The position numbers and the translations under genes are program-made. The notes beneath the pieces are model-generated. The model was not told the origin of the DNA and searched no databases. It saw only the letters and a program-made list of their open reading frames with translations. This document shows positions 8,742 to 18,777 of a DNA stretch of 64,000 bases, one piece after another. Numbering within the stretch: the first letter of the stretch is position 1; each line of letters begins with the position of its first letter. The DNA is from Alphaproteobacteria bacterium (lineage in GTDB: Bacteria > Pseudomonadota > Alphaproteobacteria > Oceanibaculales > Oceanibaculaceae): assembly GCA_018823745.1 (NCBI GenBank), contig JAHJHR010000003.1:1-64000 (forward strand), in the 5' to 3' direction.

Positions 8742-9902
8742 CTATTCGGCCAGCGCCAGGACGTGCGCACCGGCCAGCCGGTGCGTGCAATTGAGACGCC
8801 GGGCCTCGGCAGCGCTGTCCGCCACCGGTTCCAGCCCCGCGATGGTCATCCAGCCATCGGCCCGCAGCTGCTCAGCCAGGCCGCGCGGCGTGCCGAAAGG
8901 CAGATAGAGCGACTGCCCGGCCTGCGCCTCCGGCAAGGCCCGCAGCACGGTATCCATATAGAGCGTGAAGCCGGTCGCCGGCTCCCGCGCGCTGCCGGCA
9001 AGGTAACGCCCGCCGCGCCCCAGCTCGCCGCGTACACTGCGGGCGAACAGGCTGAAGCTGATGCCGGTGTGATATTCAAAGCCGCGGTTCTCGACCGGAT
9101 CGATGGTGATGGTCAAGGCGGGCTGCGCCGACTGGATAAGATCGACGACCTGACGCAGCTCCTCCAGCACCACCAGCGCGGCCGGCGGAAGATCGATGGC
9201 TGACAGCCGCTCGAAGGCGCGCCCGACCGGGCCGCTGGCCTCCAGCAGGGCGGCCATGGTGGCGCCCACCCGGCTATCGATCGCTGCCACTTCCGCCGCA
9301 TCCTTGCGGTCCAGCGCGGCGCGCAGACGGGAAATCGTTTCGCCCTGCAGCCCGGCAGACTGGATGACCGCGGGCACCAGCGTCGGCACCATCAGGTCGA
9401 TGGACAGATTGCCCACCCCGACGGCGGCCAGCGCCTCTGCGGCAAGAACGGCAACCTCGGCATCGGCGGCGACCGAGGCGCTGCCGATCAGCTCCACGCC
9501 GACCTGTGCGAATTGCCGCTCCGGCGAGAGCTGTGAGCCGAGAACGCGCAGCACATCGCCGGCATAGCTGAGGCGCAGCGGGCGGGGCGTCTTGGCCAGG
9601 CGCGTGGTGGCGACGCGGGCGACCTGCATGGTCATGTCGGCGCGCACGCCCATCATGCGCTGCGAGACCGGGTCCATAACGCGGAAGATACGGGTGCTCA
9701 TCTTCGGGCTGGCCCCTTCCAGGAGGCTTGCCTCGAATTCGACCAGCGGCGGTTTCACCAGCTGGTAGCCATAGCCGCCAAAGCAGCCCAGCAGGGTCTT
9801 AATAGCCAGCGATTCCTGCGCCGCTTCCGGGGGAAGCACATCGCGCAGGCCATTGGGCAGCAGGGCGCGCTGACCGGCCTCGCCGGCGGGATACGCCGTC
9901 AC
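8742..9902 (-). CDS. hisZ: ATP phosphoribosyltransferase regulatory subunit HisZ
   Basis: Histidyl-tRNA-synthetase-like protein that binds the short-form HisG to make an active, histidine-regulated ATP phosphoribosyltransferase, the first step of histidine synthesis. The 386-residue protein opens with LLPNGLRDVLPPEA (motif 1-type region of class II synthetases), then FGGYGYQLVKPPLVEFEASLL and RADMTMQVARVATTRL (motif 2-like). It lacks the anticodon-binding domain of HisS, which identifies HisZ. The start is a GTG preceded by a GGGAGG ribosome site. No hisG is in the window, so it would be encoded elsewhere. Confidence 0.93.
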   Translation of the reverse strand: MTAYPAGEAGQRALLPNGLRDVLPPEAAQESLAIKTLLGCFGGYGYQLVKPPLVEFEASLLEGASPKMSTRIFRVMDPVSQRMMGVRADMTMQVARVATTRLAKTPRPLRLSYAGDVLRVLGSQLSPERQFAQVGVELIGSASVAADAEVAVLAAEALAAVGVGNLSIDLMVPTLVPAVIQSAGLQGETISRLRAALDRKDAAEVAAIDSRVGATMAALLEASGPVGRAFERLSAIDLPPAALVVLEELRQVVDLIQSAQPALTITIDPVENRGFEYHTGISFSLFARSVRGELGRGGRYLAGSAREPATGFTLYMDTVLRALPEAQAGQSLYLPFGTPRGLAEQLRADGWMTIAGLEPVADSAAEARRLNCTHRLAGAHVLALAE

Positions 9903-9990
9903 GGTAAGTTCCTCCCGAGGATTCCGAAAACCGCCCGCTTACCTAGCGGGTTTGACCAGCCGGGGCAAACGGAAATCGGACAGGCGGGCT

Positions 9991-10015
9991 GGACGGCGCC
10001 CTGGAAGCGCCGTCC
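9991..10015 (-). terminator. Hairpin after btuB, no T-run
   Basis: Arms GGACGGCGC and GCGCCGTCC form a perfect 9-bp stem with a 7-base loop 18 bases past the btuB stop. There is no T-run on the minus strand, so it may end transcription poorly or protect the mRNA end. Confidence 0.4.
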
Positions 10016-10032
10016 ATTCCCCAGAACCGGGC

Positions 10033-12012
10033 CTAGAACCGTGTCCGCACCCCCACCAAAGCGGTCAGGCCGCGCGCGGCATAGCCATTCACCGGTTCGT
10101 AATCCCGGTCGAACAGATTGTTGACCTTGCCGAACAGGGTCAGATCCTCGCGCAGTTCGTAATTCGCCGACAGATTGACCAGCGTGTAGGAGCCAACCTC
10201 GTTGGTGCCCTGGAAGCTGCCGGCATTGTCGTAGGTCACGTCGTTGCGCGCGCCGATGAACAGGATTTCCGGCCCGAAGGACAGCGCCGATGTCGGATAG
10301 AAATCAACCGACAGCGACCCCTGGTGGCGCGGACGCCGGGCCAGCATCTGGCCGGTCACATCGTTGCGTGCCTGCATCCAGGTATGGCTCAGCCGGCCGC
10401 CGATCCAGTCGGCCGGGCGCAGGGCGACGAAGCTTTCCACACCCTCGATTGACGCCTTGCCGACATTGGCCATGGTCCCGGCGGCAAAATCATTGGTGAT
10501 CAGATCGTCGATATCACTGTTGAAATAGGTCGCACCGAAGCTGACAGCCTTGGCCCGCCCGGCAACCGGCAAAGTGGTCTCGAAGCCCAGTTCCCAGGTG
10601 AAGGATTCCTCGGGCCGCAGATCACGGTTGCCGCGAAAGCCGAAATTATCGACGCCGAAACGGTCGAACAGCGTCGGCGCCTTGAAGGCGGTGCCGATGG
10701 CGCCAGTGAACCGGGTCAGGATTTCCGGTACGGCGAAGACCGCGCCCAGCCGATAGGTGAAGGCCTCGTCGTAATCGCCCGGCATCTCGTAGCGCAGCCC
10801 GGCGGTCAGATCCAGCCGCTCACCCAACCGCGTCTGCAGGTTCGTATAGAGCGAATAATCGGTGGTCGAGGCATCCAGCGACTGGCTGAACGGGCCAAAG
10901 GCGGAAATTGTCGTGGTCTCGGTCTCCACCGTGTCATGCGCTGCCGTCGTGCCGATCACGAAGACGGTATCGCGCAACGCCCCGACATCGCCGGCGCGAT
11001 AGGTGTTCTGGAAATCGACGAAGCTGCGCACCGACTGATAGGTATCATTGGTGAAATCGACGCTGTTCGCATCCGGCCGGTTGGTGAAGCCACGGTCATG
11101 CCGGCTCTGGCCGATATCGACACGCGAGGTCAGATCGCCTTCCAGCAGATAGGCCTCGGCCCCGACCTTGTAGAGAAGATGCTCGTTCTCGCCGGTGTAG
11201 TTCGGGTCGTCATTCGGCACGCTGTCGAGATCGAATTCATTCTTGCGATAGCGGACGAGACCATCGACGCGGCCCACCGTGCCGATATCGTAGCCCATCT
11301 TGCCGGTCAGCGTCGTCATGGTGGCGCCGTCATCCTCGCCGAAGCTGGTCGCCAGCCGCGACGGCGTATTATTCTCGCCATCGGTGGTGAAGCCCTCGGC
11401 GCTGAACATGTAGTCGAAGCCGTCGATCCTGCCCCGTACCCCGGCCTGGCCCTGGAACGTGCTCTGCGTGCCGGTCGCCGCCTGGCCGAAGAACTCGACA
11501 GGCTTGGTCCCGGCATTGCGGGTGATCAGGTTGATGACGCCGCCGATGGCGTTGCTGCCATACAGGCTGGAGGCCGGGCCGCGCAGCACCTCGATGCGCT
11601 CCAGATCGCCCAGCAGGTCATCGCCGAAATTATAGGCCGCCCCCGGCCCCGAGGGATCATTGACCGGGATGCCGTCGACCAGCACCAGCACGTGATCGCT
11701 GTTCGAGCCGCGCACGAAGACCGAGGTCTGCTGGCCGATGCCGCCAGACGGCATGACAGTCACGCCCGGCACGCTGCGCAGCGCATCGGCGATGGTCTGG
11801 TGGCCGCGCAATTCCATCTCCGCCCGGTCGATCACGGTGACCTGGGCGGGAACCCGCTCGATCTGGGTTTCGACGCGGTTGGCGGTCACCACCACATCGG
11901 ACAGAAGCTGGGCGTTCTGGGTTGTGCCGGCGGTCTGGGCGCTGGCGCCGGCTGCAAGGCAGCTGGCGACGCAGGCAACACTACCCGCGCGTAGAAATGT
12001 TCCGACTTTCAT
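10033..12012 (-). CDS. btuB: TonB-dependent outer-membrane receptor, BtuB-type (cobalamin uptake)
   Basis: Outer-membrane 22-strand barrel that takes up vitamin B12 with energy from TonB. The 659-residue precursor has a signal peptide (MKVGTFLRAGSVACVASCLAAGASAQ), a TonB-box-like DVVVTANR near residue 40, a plug domain (TIADALRSVPGVTV, FVRGSNSDHVLVLVDGIPVND, RIEVLRGPASSLYGSNAIGGVINLIT) and a C-terminal barrel ending in LVGVRTRF with the required terminal Phe. I set the start at ATG 12012, where GGAG sits 6 bases upstream; a TTG start 18 bases earlier is possible. A clear cobalamin riboswitch lies in its leader, which fixes the likely substrate. No btuCDF genes are nearby. Confidence 0.92.
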   Translation of the reverse strand: MKVGTFLRAGSVACVASCLAAGASAQTAGTTQNAQLLSDVVVTANRVETQIERVPAQVTVIDRAEMELRGHQTIADALRSVPGVTVMPSGGIGQQTSVFVRGSNSDHVLVLVDGIPVNDPSGPGAAYNFGDDLLGDLERIEVLRGPASSLYGSNAIGGVINLITRNAGTKPVEFFGQAATGTQSTFQGQAGVRGRIDGFDYMFSAEGFTTDGENNTPSRLATSFGEDDGATMTTLTGKMGYDIGTVGRVDGLVRYRKNEFDLDSVPNDDPNYTGENEHLLYKVGAEAYLLEGDLTSRVDIGQSRHDRGFTNRPDANSVDFTNDTYQSVRSFVDFQNTYRAGDVGALRDTVFVIGTTAAHDTVETETTTISAFGPFSQSLDASTTDYSLYTNLQTRLGERLDLTAGLRYEMPGDYDEAFTYRLGAVFAVPEILTRFTGAIGTAFKAPTLFDRFGVDNFGFRGNRDLRPEESFTWELGFETTLPVAGRAKAVSFGATYFNSDIDDLITNDFAAGTMANVGKASIEGVESFVALRPADWIGGRLSHTWMQARNDVTGQMLARRPRHQGSLSVDFYPTSALSFGPEILFIGARNDVTYDNAGSFQGTNEVGSYTLVNLSANYELREDLTLFGKVNNLFDRDYEPVNGYAARGLTALVGVRTRF

Positions 12013-12204
12013 TGGGTACTCCATCGACAAGGGACGCTGGGCCGGATTGCAAGAAACCGACGGCGGCCACGACAGTGTCGATGGTCCTGATATCCCCGCT
12101 TATACGCATGGCATCCCCTCCGTCGGCGACAATCCGGTTCTGGATCGGCGTCACCGCATCGGACAGCCTTACCTTCGATCCACCCGATCGACGGTCGCGG
12201 GACG

Positions 12205-12398
12205 TACTCGCAATGGCAGGTCTCCTGACTCACGGGTCGCTGCTCTGGTCCTGCCTTCCCGGTTTCCCAGTGGCATATGAGGACCATCGCTCGCCGCTTA
12301 CAGTTGCGGGGGCAGTCGCGGCATTGACCCGTGCTTGCTATCGCACCGGTCGCACCGCGTTCCCTTTTCATCCCCTTTTGGGGGAACCATCACTGCGG
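12205..12398 (-). ncRNA. Cobalamin riboswitch (AdoCbl element) upstream of btuB
   Basis: Read on the minus strand the conserved blocks occur in order: GATGAAAAGGGAACGCGGTG, GCCCCCGCAACTGTAAGCGG, GCCACTGGGAAACCGGGAAGGC, and the B12 box GAGTCAGGAGACCTGCC. These are the core segments of the cobalamin riboswitch, which lowers expression of uptake genes when coenzyme B12 is plentiful. The element ends about 190 bases before the btuB start. The exact 5' and 3' borders are estimates. Confidence 0.95.
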
Positions 12399-12534
12399 CG
12401 GAGTGTATGCGGCGGCACTGTGTCAGCGCAAGACAGCTTATCCGGCAGCATAGCTGTCTCTGTTCATGACAAATCGGCAGGCGCCGGGATAAGCTGCCCG
12501 CCATATTCGTCATGACGCCTTTCAGGAGCCCTGG

Positions 12535-13152
12535 ATGTTCTACGAACCCGACAAGAAAAATCACGGTCTGCCGCGCGACCCGTTCAAATCGCTGGTCATC
12601 CCCCGCCCCATCGGCTGGATCTCCACGGTGGACGAACAGGGGCGGCCGAACCTGGCGCCGTACAGCTTCTTCAACGCCGTTGCCTCCGATCCGCCCTGCG
12701 TGATGTTCGCCGCCGGCCTGCGCCCGAAATCGACGGACCAGAAGGACAGCCACCGCAATGCCGAGCTGACCGGTGAGTTCGTCGTGAATCTCGCGACCTA
12801 TGATCTGCGCCTGCAGATGAACCAGTCCTCCGCCGATAATCCCGCCGGGGTGAACGAGTTCGAGACCTCGGGGCTGGAGACGCTGCCCTCCACCTTCGTG
12901 AAGGCGCCGCGCGTGAAGGGCTCGCCGGTCCATCTGGAATGCAAATACCTGCAGACCGTGGAAATGCCGAGCTGGGACCCCGAGCGCGGCAATTACGTGA
13001 TCTTCGGCCGGGTTGTCGGCATTCATATCGACGACAGCGTGATCACCGAAAACGGCTTTGTCGACGTCACCCGTTTCCGCCCGATCTCCCGCCTCGGCTA
13101 TATGGAATACGCCGTGGTGAACGAGGTATTCTCGCTCAACCGGCCGGGGTGA
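12535..13152 (+). CDS. Flavin reductase-like FMN-binding protein
   Basis: A 205-residue protein of the flavin reductase / DIM6-NTAB split-barrel family, which binds FMN and uses NAD(P)H to reduce flavin, often for a partner monooxygenase. Family features are VIPRPIGWISTVDEQGRPNLAPYSFFNAVASDPPCVMF (FMN phosphate contacts) near residues 20-60, and ETSGLETLPSTFVKAPRVKGSPVHLECK. The start follows a CAGGAG ribosome site. It diverges from the btuB riboswitch region and has no obvious partner oxygenase beside it, so its role is unclear. Confidence 0.85.
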   Translation: MFYEPDKKNHGLPRDPFKSLVIPRPIGWISTVDEQGRPNLAPYSFFNAVASDPPCVMFAAGLRPKSTDQKDSHRNAELTGEFVVNLATYDLRLQMNQSSADNPAGVNEFETSGLETLPSTFVKAPRVKGSPVHLECKYLQTVEMPSWDPERGNYVIFGRVVGIHIDDSVITENGFVDVTRFRPISRLGYMEYAVVNEVFSLNRPG

Positions 13153-13174
13153 GACGGGCCCTTTCCTCTTTATT

Positions 13175-13205
13175 CGTCATCCTCGGGCTAGACCCGAGGG
13201 TGACG
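13175..13205. repeat. REP-like palindrome (copy 1)
   Basis: CGTCA-T-CCTCGGG-CTAGA-CCCGAGG-G-TGACG, an interrupted palindrome between the flavin reductase gene and the racemase stop. Same design as the elements near 14030, 37186 and 60434. Confidence 0.7.
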
Positions 13206-13222
13206 AGAGAGAAACCTCCCTC

Positions 13223-13984
13223 CTACTCCGCCGCCTTCTTCCGCACCGGGCCGGGGGCATTGGCGGCGAAGACGCCGGTATAGGGCTTTTCGCGCGGCGG
13301 AGCGTAGGACACGATCTTCGAGGTGCCGAGGCCGAGACCGGCCAGCGCCTCGACCATCTTCACCGCCACCGTCACGCCGTCCATCACCGGAATGCCGGTT
13401 TCCTGCGTCAGGCGCTGGGCCAGATCGACCATGCCGGCGCAGCCCAGCAGCACGCATTCCGCGCCATCTTCCTCAATGGCCTTCAGCGTTTCCGCCTTCA
13501 CCTTGTCGGCAGCGCCGGAATGCGCGTCCTCCAGCTCCAGCACCGGCACGCCGGCGGCGCGCACGCTCATCAGCTGGTCGATGAAGCCGTATTTACGGGC
13601 GAGGTCGTATTGCACCTTGGCCGAGCGCTTCAGGGTGCTGACCACCGAGAAGCCCTTGCCGAGCATGCTGGCGGCATGCATCGCCGCCTCGCAGATGCCG
13701 ATGACCGGGCCGGTTGCGATCTCGCGCGCCGCCTCCAGCCCCGGATCGCGGAAACAGGCGATGACATAGCCGGCATAGCCGCCCTCTTCTTCCGCCGCCT
13801 TGATGATCTCCAGCATGCCGGGCACGCAGAACGCGCTGTCATACTGGCTTTCGATGGAGACCGGCCCCTTGTCCGGCTGCACCGTCACCGTCACCGTACC
13901 GGGTGCCGCCGCCTTCGCCGCCGCATGGCCGATGGTGTCGGTCATCGACTGGGTGGTGTTCGGATTTATGACCAGAATCTTCAT
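13223..13984 (-). CDS. hyuA: Hydantoin racemase (Asp/Glu racemase superfamily)
   Basis: Cofactor-independent racemase that interconverts the enantiomers of 5-substituted hydantoins, so that a D-selective hydantoinase can use both. The 253-residue protein starts MKILVINPNTTQSMT, a family hallmark; the ATG at 13984 is chosen over an in-frame start 27 bases earlier. The two catalytic cysteines are C77 (VIACFRDPG) and C182 (VLLGCAGMVDL), close to the C76/C181 pair described for Agrobacterium hydantoin racemase. It is the last gene of the long hydantoin operon, 160 bases after the carbamoylase, with a REP-like element in the gap. An allantoin racemase is the main alternative; the neighbouring D-hydantoinase and D-carbamoylase favour hydantoin. 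The symbol follows common usage. Confidence 0.85.
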   Translation of the reverse strand: MKILVINPNTTQSMTDTIGHAAAKAAAPGTVTVTVQPDKGPVSIESQYDSAFCVPGMLEIIKAAEEEGGYAGYVIACFRDPGLEAAREIATGPVIGICEAAMHAASMLGKGFSVVSTLKRSAKVQYDLARKYGFIDQLMSVRAAGVPVLELEDAHSGAADKVKAETLKAIEEDGAECVLLGCAGMVDLAQRLTQETGIPVMDGVTVAVKMVEALAGLGLGTSKIVSYAPPREKPYTGVFAANAPGPVRKKAAE

Positions 13985-14029
13985 GACGCGATGCTCCCTT
14001 GAGCTATTCACTCGACATCAAATACAAGC

Positions 14030-14129
14030 TGTCATTGCCGGGCTTGACCCGGCAATCCAGAGCCACACGCTCGAAGCGTCACAGGCAAGGCACCGCCCCT
14101 GGATGCCCGGATCAAGTCCGGGCATGACA
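14030..14129. repeat. REP-like double palindrome (copy 2)
   Basis: Two facing palindromes, TGTCATTGCCGGGCTTGACC... at 14030-14060 and ...AAGTCCGGGCATGACA at 14099-14129, each with GCCGGG/CCCGGC-type arms around TTGA/TCAA centres. Typical of alphaproteobacterial intergenic mosaic repeats. It lies inside the operon between the carbamoylase and racemase genes. Confidence 0.8.
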
Positions 14130-14144
14130 AAGAGGGTTCACCCC

Positions 14145-15110
14145 TCACTTGCCGGACAGCACGTCCTCGCCCTCAAGGTCGCCTTCGGGCGGCAGCTCGA
14201 CGCCGGTCTGGCCGGTGATGCGGGCATAATGCTCGACCCGGCGATGATTGGCGAAGTTGAAGATGGTCTGCTTGCCCATGACCGTCAGGTCGAGATCAAG
14301 ATCGGCCACCACCAGCTCGTCACCCAGGGTCTGCGCCTTGGCGACGATCTCGCCGGAAGGCTGGGCGATCAGCGAGCCGCCGATCAGACCGACGCCCTCT
14401 TCAATGCCGGCCTTCGCTGTGGCGATGACGTAGCAGGAATTCTGATAGGCGCCGGACTGCACGACCAGATCATTGTGGAAATTGCGCAGATGCTTGGGCT
14501 CGGCAGCGGCGGTGTTCTCATCCGGCGTGTTGTAGCCCAGGCTGATGATCTCGACGCCCTGCAGGCCCATGCTGCGGTACATTTCCGGCCAGCGCCGGTC
14601 GTTGCAGATCGCCATGCCGTGGATCGCCCCCATGGAGCGCCAGACCGGATAGCCCAGATCGCCCGGCTCGAAATAGCGCTTTTCCAGATGCTGCCAGGGG
14701 CGCTGCGCCTCGTATTCGGAATGGCCGGGCAGATGCACCTTGCGGTACTTGCCGACGATCCGGCCCTTGTCGTTCACCAGGATGGAGGTGTTGTAGTGAT
14801 GGCCATCCTCGGTCAGCTCGGCATAACCCAGATAGAAGCCGATGCCCCATTCCGCCGCCTTCTCGAACAGCGGCAGCACGTCCTTCGTCGGCATCTGCTT
14901 CTCGAAGAAGGTCTCGACCTCCTTCCAGTCCTCCATATACCAGCGCGGGAAGAAGGTGGTCAGCGCCAGCTCCGGGAACACCATGTAGCGTACGCCGCGT
15001 TCCTTGCCGCGCTTCATCAGGTCGATCATGCGGGCGACGGCCGAGGCGCGCGTCTCGTTGCGCGCGATGGGTCCGAGCTGGGCGGCGGCGGATGTCAGGA
15101 TGCGGGTCAT
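14145..15110 (-). CDS. hyuC: N-carbamoyl-D-amino-acid hydrolase (D-carbamoylase)
   Basis: Nitrilase-superfamily amidase that hydrolyses N-carbamoyl-D-amino acids to D-amino acids, CO2 and ammonia. The 321-residue protein has the Glu-Lys-Cys triad E47 (MVFPELALTTFFPRW), K124 (VGKYRKVHLPGH) and C169 (MAICNDRRWPE). Long stretches such as EKAAEWGIGFYLGYAEL and HLEKRYFEPGDLG closely match the Agrobacterium D-carbamoylase as I remember it, rather than beta-ureidopropionase. It starts 16 bases after the hydantoinase stop, so the two successive reactions are translated from adjacent genes. The symbol is a common usage and is not diagnostic. Confidence 0.88.
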   Translation of the reverse strand: MTRILTSAAAQLGPIARNETRASAVARMIDLMKRGKERGVRYMVFPELALTTFFPRWYMEDWKEVETFFEKQMPTKDVLPLFEKAAEWGIGFYLGYAELTEDGHHYNTSILVNDKGRIVGKYRKVHLPGHSEYEAQRPWQHLEKRYFEPGDLGYPVWRSMGAIHGMAICNDRRWPEMYRSMGLQGVEIISLGYNTPDENTAAAEPKHLRNFHNDLVVQSGAYQNSCYVIATAKAGIEEGVGLIGGSLIAQPSGEIVAKAQTLGDELVVADLDLDLTVMGKQTIFNFANHRRVEHYARITGQTGVELPPEGDLEGEDVLSGK

Positions 15111-15126
15111 TTACGCGTCGTCTCCA

Positions 15127-16590
15127 TCAGAACTTGATATATTCGCCCGAGGTCGGGTTGAAGCCGTGCACCGTGGTGCCACGCGGCCGCGAGTTGGCCG
15201 GCACCTCGCAGCGCAGGAAGCGACCCTGCCCCGGCTTCGCCAGCACCTCGCCATCGCTCCACACCACCTCGCCGCGCACCATGCTGATGATCGGCCAGCC
15301 GGTCACCTCATGCCCCTCATAGGGCGTGTAGTCCATGTCGTCATGCAGCATGTCGATGGAGATGGTGACCTTCTTCTCCGCGTCCCAGATCGCGATATCG
15401 GCATCCGCGCCGACCGCGATGGTGCCCTTGCGCGGATAGAGGCCGTACATCTTGGCCGGGTTGGTGCAGCACAGGGCGACAAATTTGTTGATGTCGATGC
15501 GCCCGGTCAGCACGCCGGCGCTGAACAGCATCGGCATGCGGATTTCGAGACCCGGCACGCCGTTCGCCACCTTCTTGAAGCTGGTATCGGCGCCGCCGAC
15601 CCGCTTGCCGGTCGGGCTGTCAAAGCGGTAGGGCGCATGATCGGAGGAGAAGACATCGAAGGTGCCGTCAGCCAGGCCCTGCCAAACGAATTCCTGGTTC
15701 GCCTTGTCGCGCGGCGGCGGCGAGCACATGCATTTCGCGCCCTCGAACCCGTCCTTGTCGAGATCATCCTCGGTCAGGAACAGATATTGCGGACAGGTCT
15801 CGGCGAACACCTTCACGCCGCGCGCCTTGGCCTCGCGGATACGGTCGATGGCCTCCTTGGCCGAGACATGCACCATCAGGATCGGCTGGTCGACCAGCTC
15901 CGACAAGGCGATGGCACGGTTCGTGGCCTCGCCCTCGGCGATGTTGGCATGCGCCACACGGTGGAATTTCGGATCGGTATGGCCGAATTCCAGCAGTTTT
16001 TCCGACAGCCAGGCGATCATGTCGTGGTTCTCGGCATGCACCATGACCATCGCGCCCTCGCGCCGGGCGGCGGCCAGCACTTCCAGGAACTGCCGGTCGT
16101 TCAGCTTCAGCGCGTCATAGGTCAGGTAGATCTTGAAGGAGGTATAGCCGTCCTTGATCAGCGCCGGCAGCTCCTGCCCGATGACGCTCTCGGTCGGGTC
16201 GGAGATGATCAGATGGAAGGCATAGTCGGTCATCGCCTGGCCCTCGGCCTTGGCGTGGTACTCCTCGACCGTCTTGCGCAGGCTCTGGCCCTTGTACTGG
16301 GCGGCAAACGGAATGATGCCGGTGGTCCCGCCGCACATCGCCGAGCGCGTGCCGGACAGGAAGGTATCAGCCGTATAGGCGCCGCTGGAGGAGAGCTGGT
16401 CGACATGGACATGGCTGTCGATGCCGCCCGGCAGCACCAGCTTGCCAGTGGCGTCGATCTCGCGCGTGCCTTTGGCGAGGTCACGGCCAAGGGCGACGAT
16501 GACGCCCTCCTTCACCCCGACATCGCAGACGCTGGTATCGGATGCGGTCACCACCGTGCCGCCACGGATCACCAGATCGAAGTCAGCCAT
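15127..16590 (-). CDS. hyuH: D-hydantoinase / dihydropyrimidinase
   Basis: Zinc amidohydrolase that opens dihydropyrimidine or 5-substituted hydantoin rings to N-carbamoyl amino acids. The 487-residue protein has the metal pair H60/H62 in GIDSHVHVDQ, the segment GYTSFKIYLTYDALKLND holding the carbamylated bridging Lys, further His ligands in MVHAENHD and LMVHVSAKEA, and the metal Asp in VFSSDHAPY. The start MADFDLVIRGGTVVT at 16590 fits the family; a much longer upstream frame overlaps the ABC ATPase gene and is rejected. Neighbouring D-carbamoylase and racemase genes point to a hydantoin role; with beta-ureidopropionase instead it would be pyrimidine breakdown. Confidence 0.9.
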   Translation of the reverse strand: MADFDLVIRGGTVVTASDTSVCDVGVKEGVIVALGRDLAKGTREIDATGKLVLPGGIDSHVHVDQLSSSGAYTADTFLSGTRSAMCGGTTGIIPFAAQYKGQSLRKTVEEYHAKAEGQAMTDYAFHLIISDPTESVIGQELPALIKDGYTSFKIYLTYDALKLNDRQFLEVLAAARREGAMVMVHAENHDMIAWLSEKLLEFGHTDPKFHRVAHANIAEGEATNRAIALSELVDQPILMVHVSAKEAIDRIREAKARGVKVFAETCPQYLFLTEDDLDKDGFEGAKCMCSPPPRDKANQEFVWQGLADGTFDVFSSDHAPYRFDSPTGKRVGGADTSFKKVANGVPGLEIRMPMLFSAGVLTGRIDINKFVALCCTNPAKMYGLYPRKGTIAVGADADIAIWDAEKKVTISIDMLHDDMDYTPYEGHEVTGWPIISMVRGEVVWSDGEVLAKPGQGRFLRCEVPANSRPRGTTVHGFNPTSGEYIKF

Positions 16591-16615
16591 TGTGCCATCC
16601 TTACGGTTTCTTGCG

Positions 16616-17745
16616 TCAGCCGGCCTTGTCTGCGGCGGCCTTCTTTTCGGTCGCCCGGCGATAGGCCGCCAGGCGTGGCAGATAATGATCGGAGGCATTG
16701 CCCGAGCGGATGGCCGAGACGGCTTCCGGCACCTCGATATCCTGCCAGAAATGGCAGGCCACGTAATGCCCGCCGCCGGTATCCTCGAAGGCCGGGTCCT
16801 CGATCTTGCAGCGCTCCTGGGCATAGGGGCAGCGCGTGTGGAAGCGGCAGCCGGAGGGCGGATTGATCGGGCTGGGCACGTCGCCCTGCAGGATGATGCG
16901 CTCGCGCTTCACCGCCGGATCGGGCACCGGGATCGCCGAGAGCAGCGCCTGGGTATAGGGATGGCGCGGGGTTTCATAGAGCGTCTTCTTGTCCACCAGT
17001 TCGACGATCTTGCCGAGATACATGACGGCGACGCGGTCGGCGATATGCTTCACCACCGCCAGATCATGCGCGATGAACAGATAGGACAGGCCAAACTGGG
17101 TCTGCAGATCCTGCAGCAGATTGACCACCTGCGCCTGGATCGACACGTCGAGCGCGGAGACCGGCTCGTCGCAGACGATCAGCTTCGGGTTCACCGCCAG
17201 CGCACGGGCAACGCCGATACGCTGGCGCTGGCCGCCGGAGAATTCATGCGGATAGCGCACCAGATGCCAGGGCGACAGCCCGACCACCTTCAGCAATTCC
17301 TCGACCCGCTCGCGCTTTGCCTTGCCGCGGACGATGTTATGCACCTCCAGCGGCTCTGCGATGATGTCGCCCACCGTCATGCGCGGATTCAGCGAGGCAT
17401 AGGGGTCCTGGAAGATGATCTGCATCTCCCGGCGCATCGCCCGCATCTCGTTGCCCTTCAGCGTCGTGATATCGACGCCGTCGAATTCAATGCTGCCGGA
17501 GGTTGGCTCTATCAGCCGCAGGATCAGCCGGCCGGTGGTCGACTTGCCACAGCCGGATTCGCCAACCACCGCCAGGGTCTCGCCCTGGTTGATGTGGAAG
17601 GAGATGTCGTCGACCGCCTTCACCGCGCCGACCTGGCTCTGCATCACGATCCCCTTGGTGATGGGGAAATGCTTCACCAGCTTCTCAACGCGCAGGATGA
17701 CCTTCCGGGAGCCATCGACATTGTTCAGGGTCTTCATGTCGCTGT

Positions 17746-17749
<4 letters not shown>
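16616..17749 (-). CDS. Peptide/opine-type ABC transporter ATPase (DppF/OppF)
   Basis: Second of the two ATP-binding subunits of the Dpp/Opp-type importer in the hydantoin operon. The 377-residue protein has Walker [13 protein letters not shown] near residue 63, the signature [14 protein letters not shown], Walker [14 protein letters not shown] and the switch His in [15 protein letters not shown]. The C-terminal Opp/Dpp extension with [14 protein letters not shown] gives the Cys residues of the 4Fe-4S-like site seen in this group. I use a GTG start overlapping the stop of the first ATPase gene by GTGA, with GAGGAG 8 bases before it. An ATG 12 bases later lacks a ribosome site. Confidence 0.92.

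Positions 17750-18776
<1,027 letters not shown>

Positions 18777-18777
<1 letters not shown>

Noticed and set aside
12009..12371. 120-codon minus-strand frame over the btuB leader
   Set aside because: It is the conserved cobalamin riboswitch read as protein; the RNA blocks explain the sequence.
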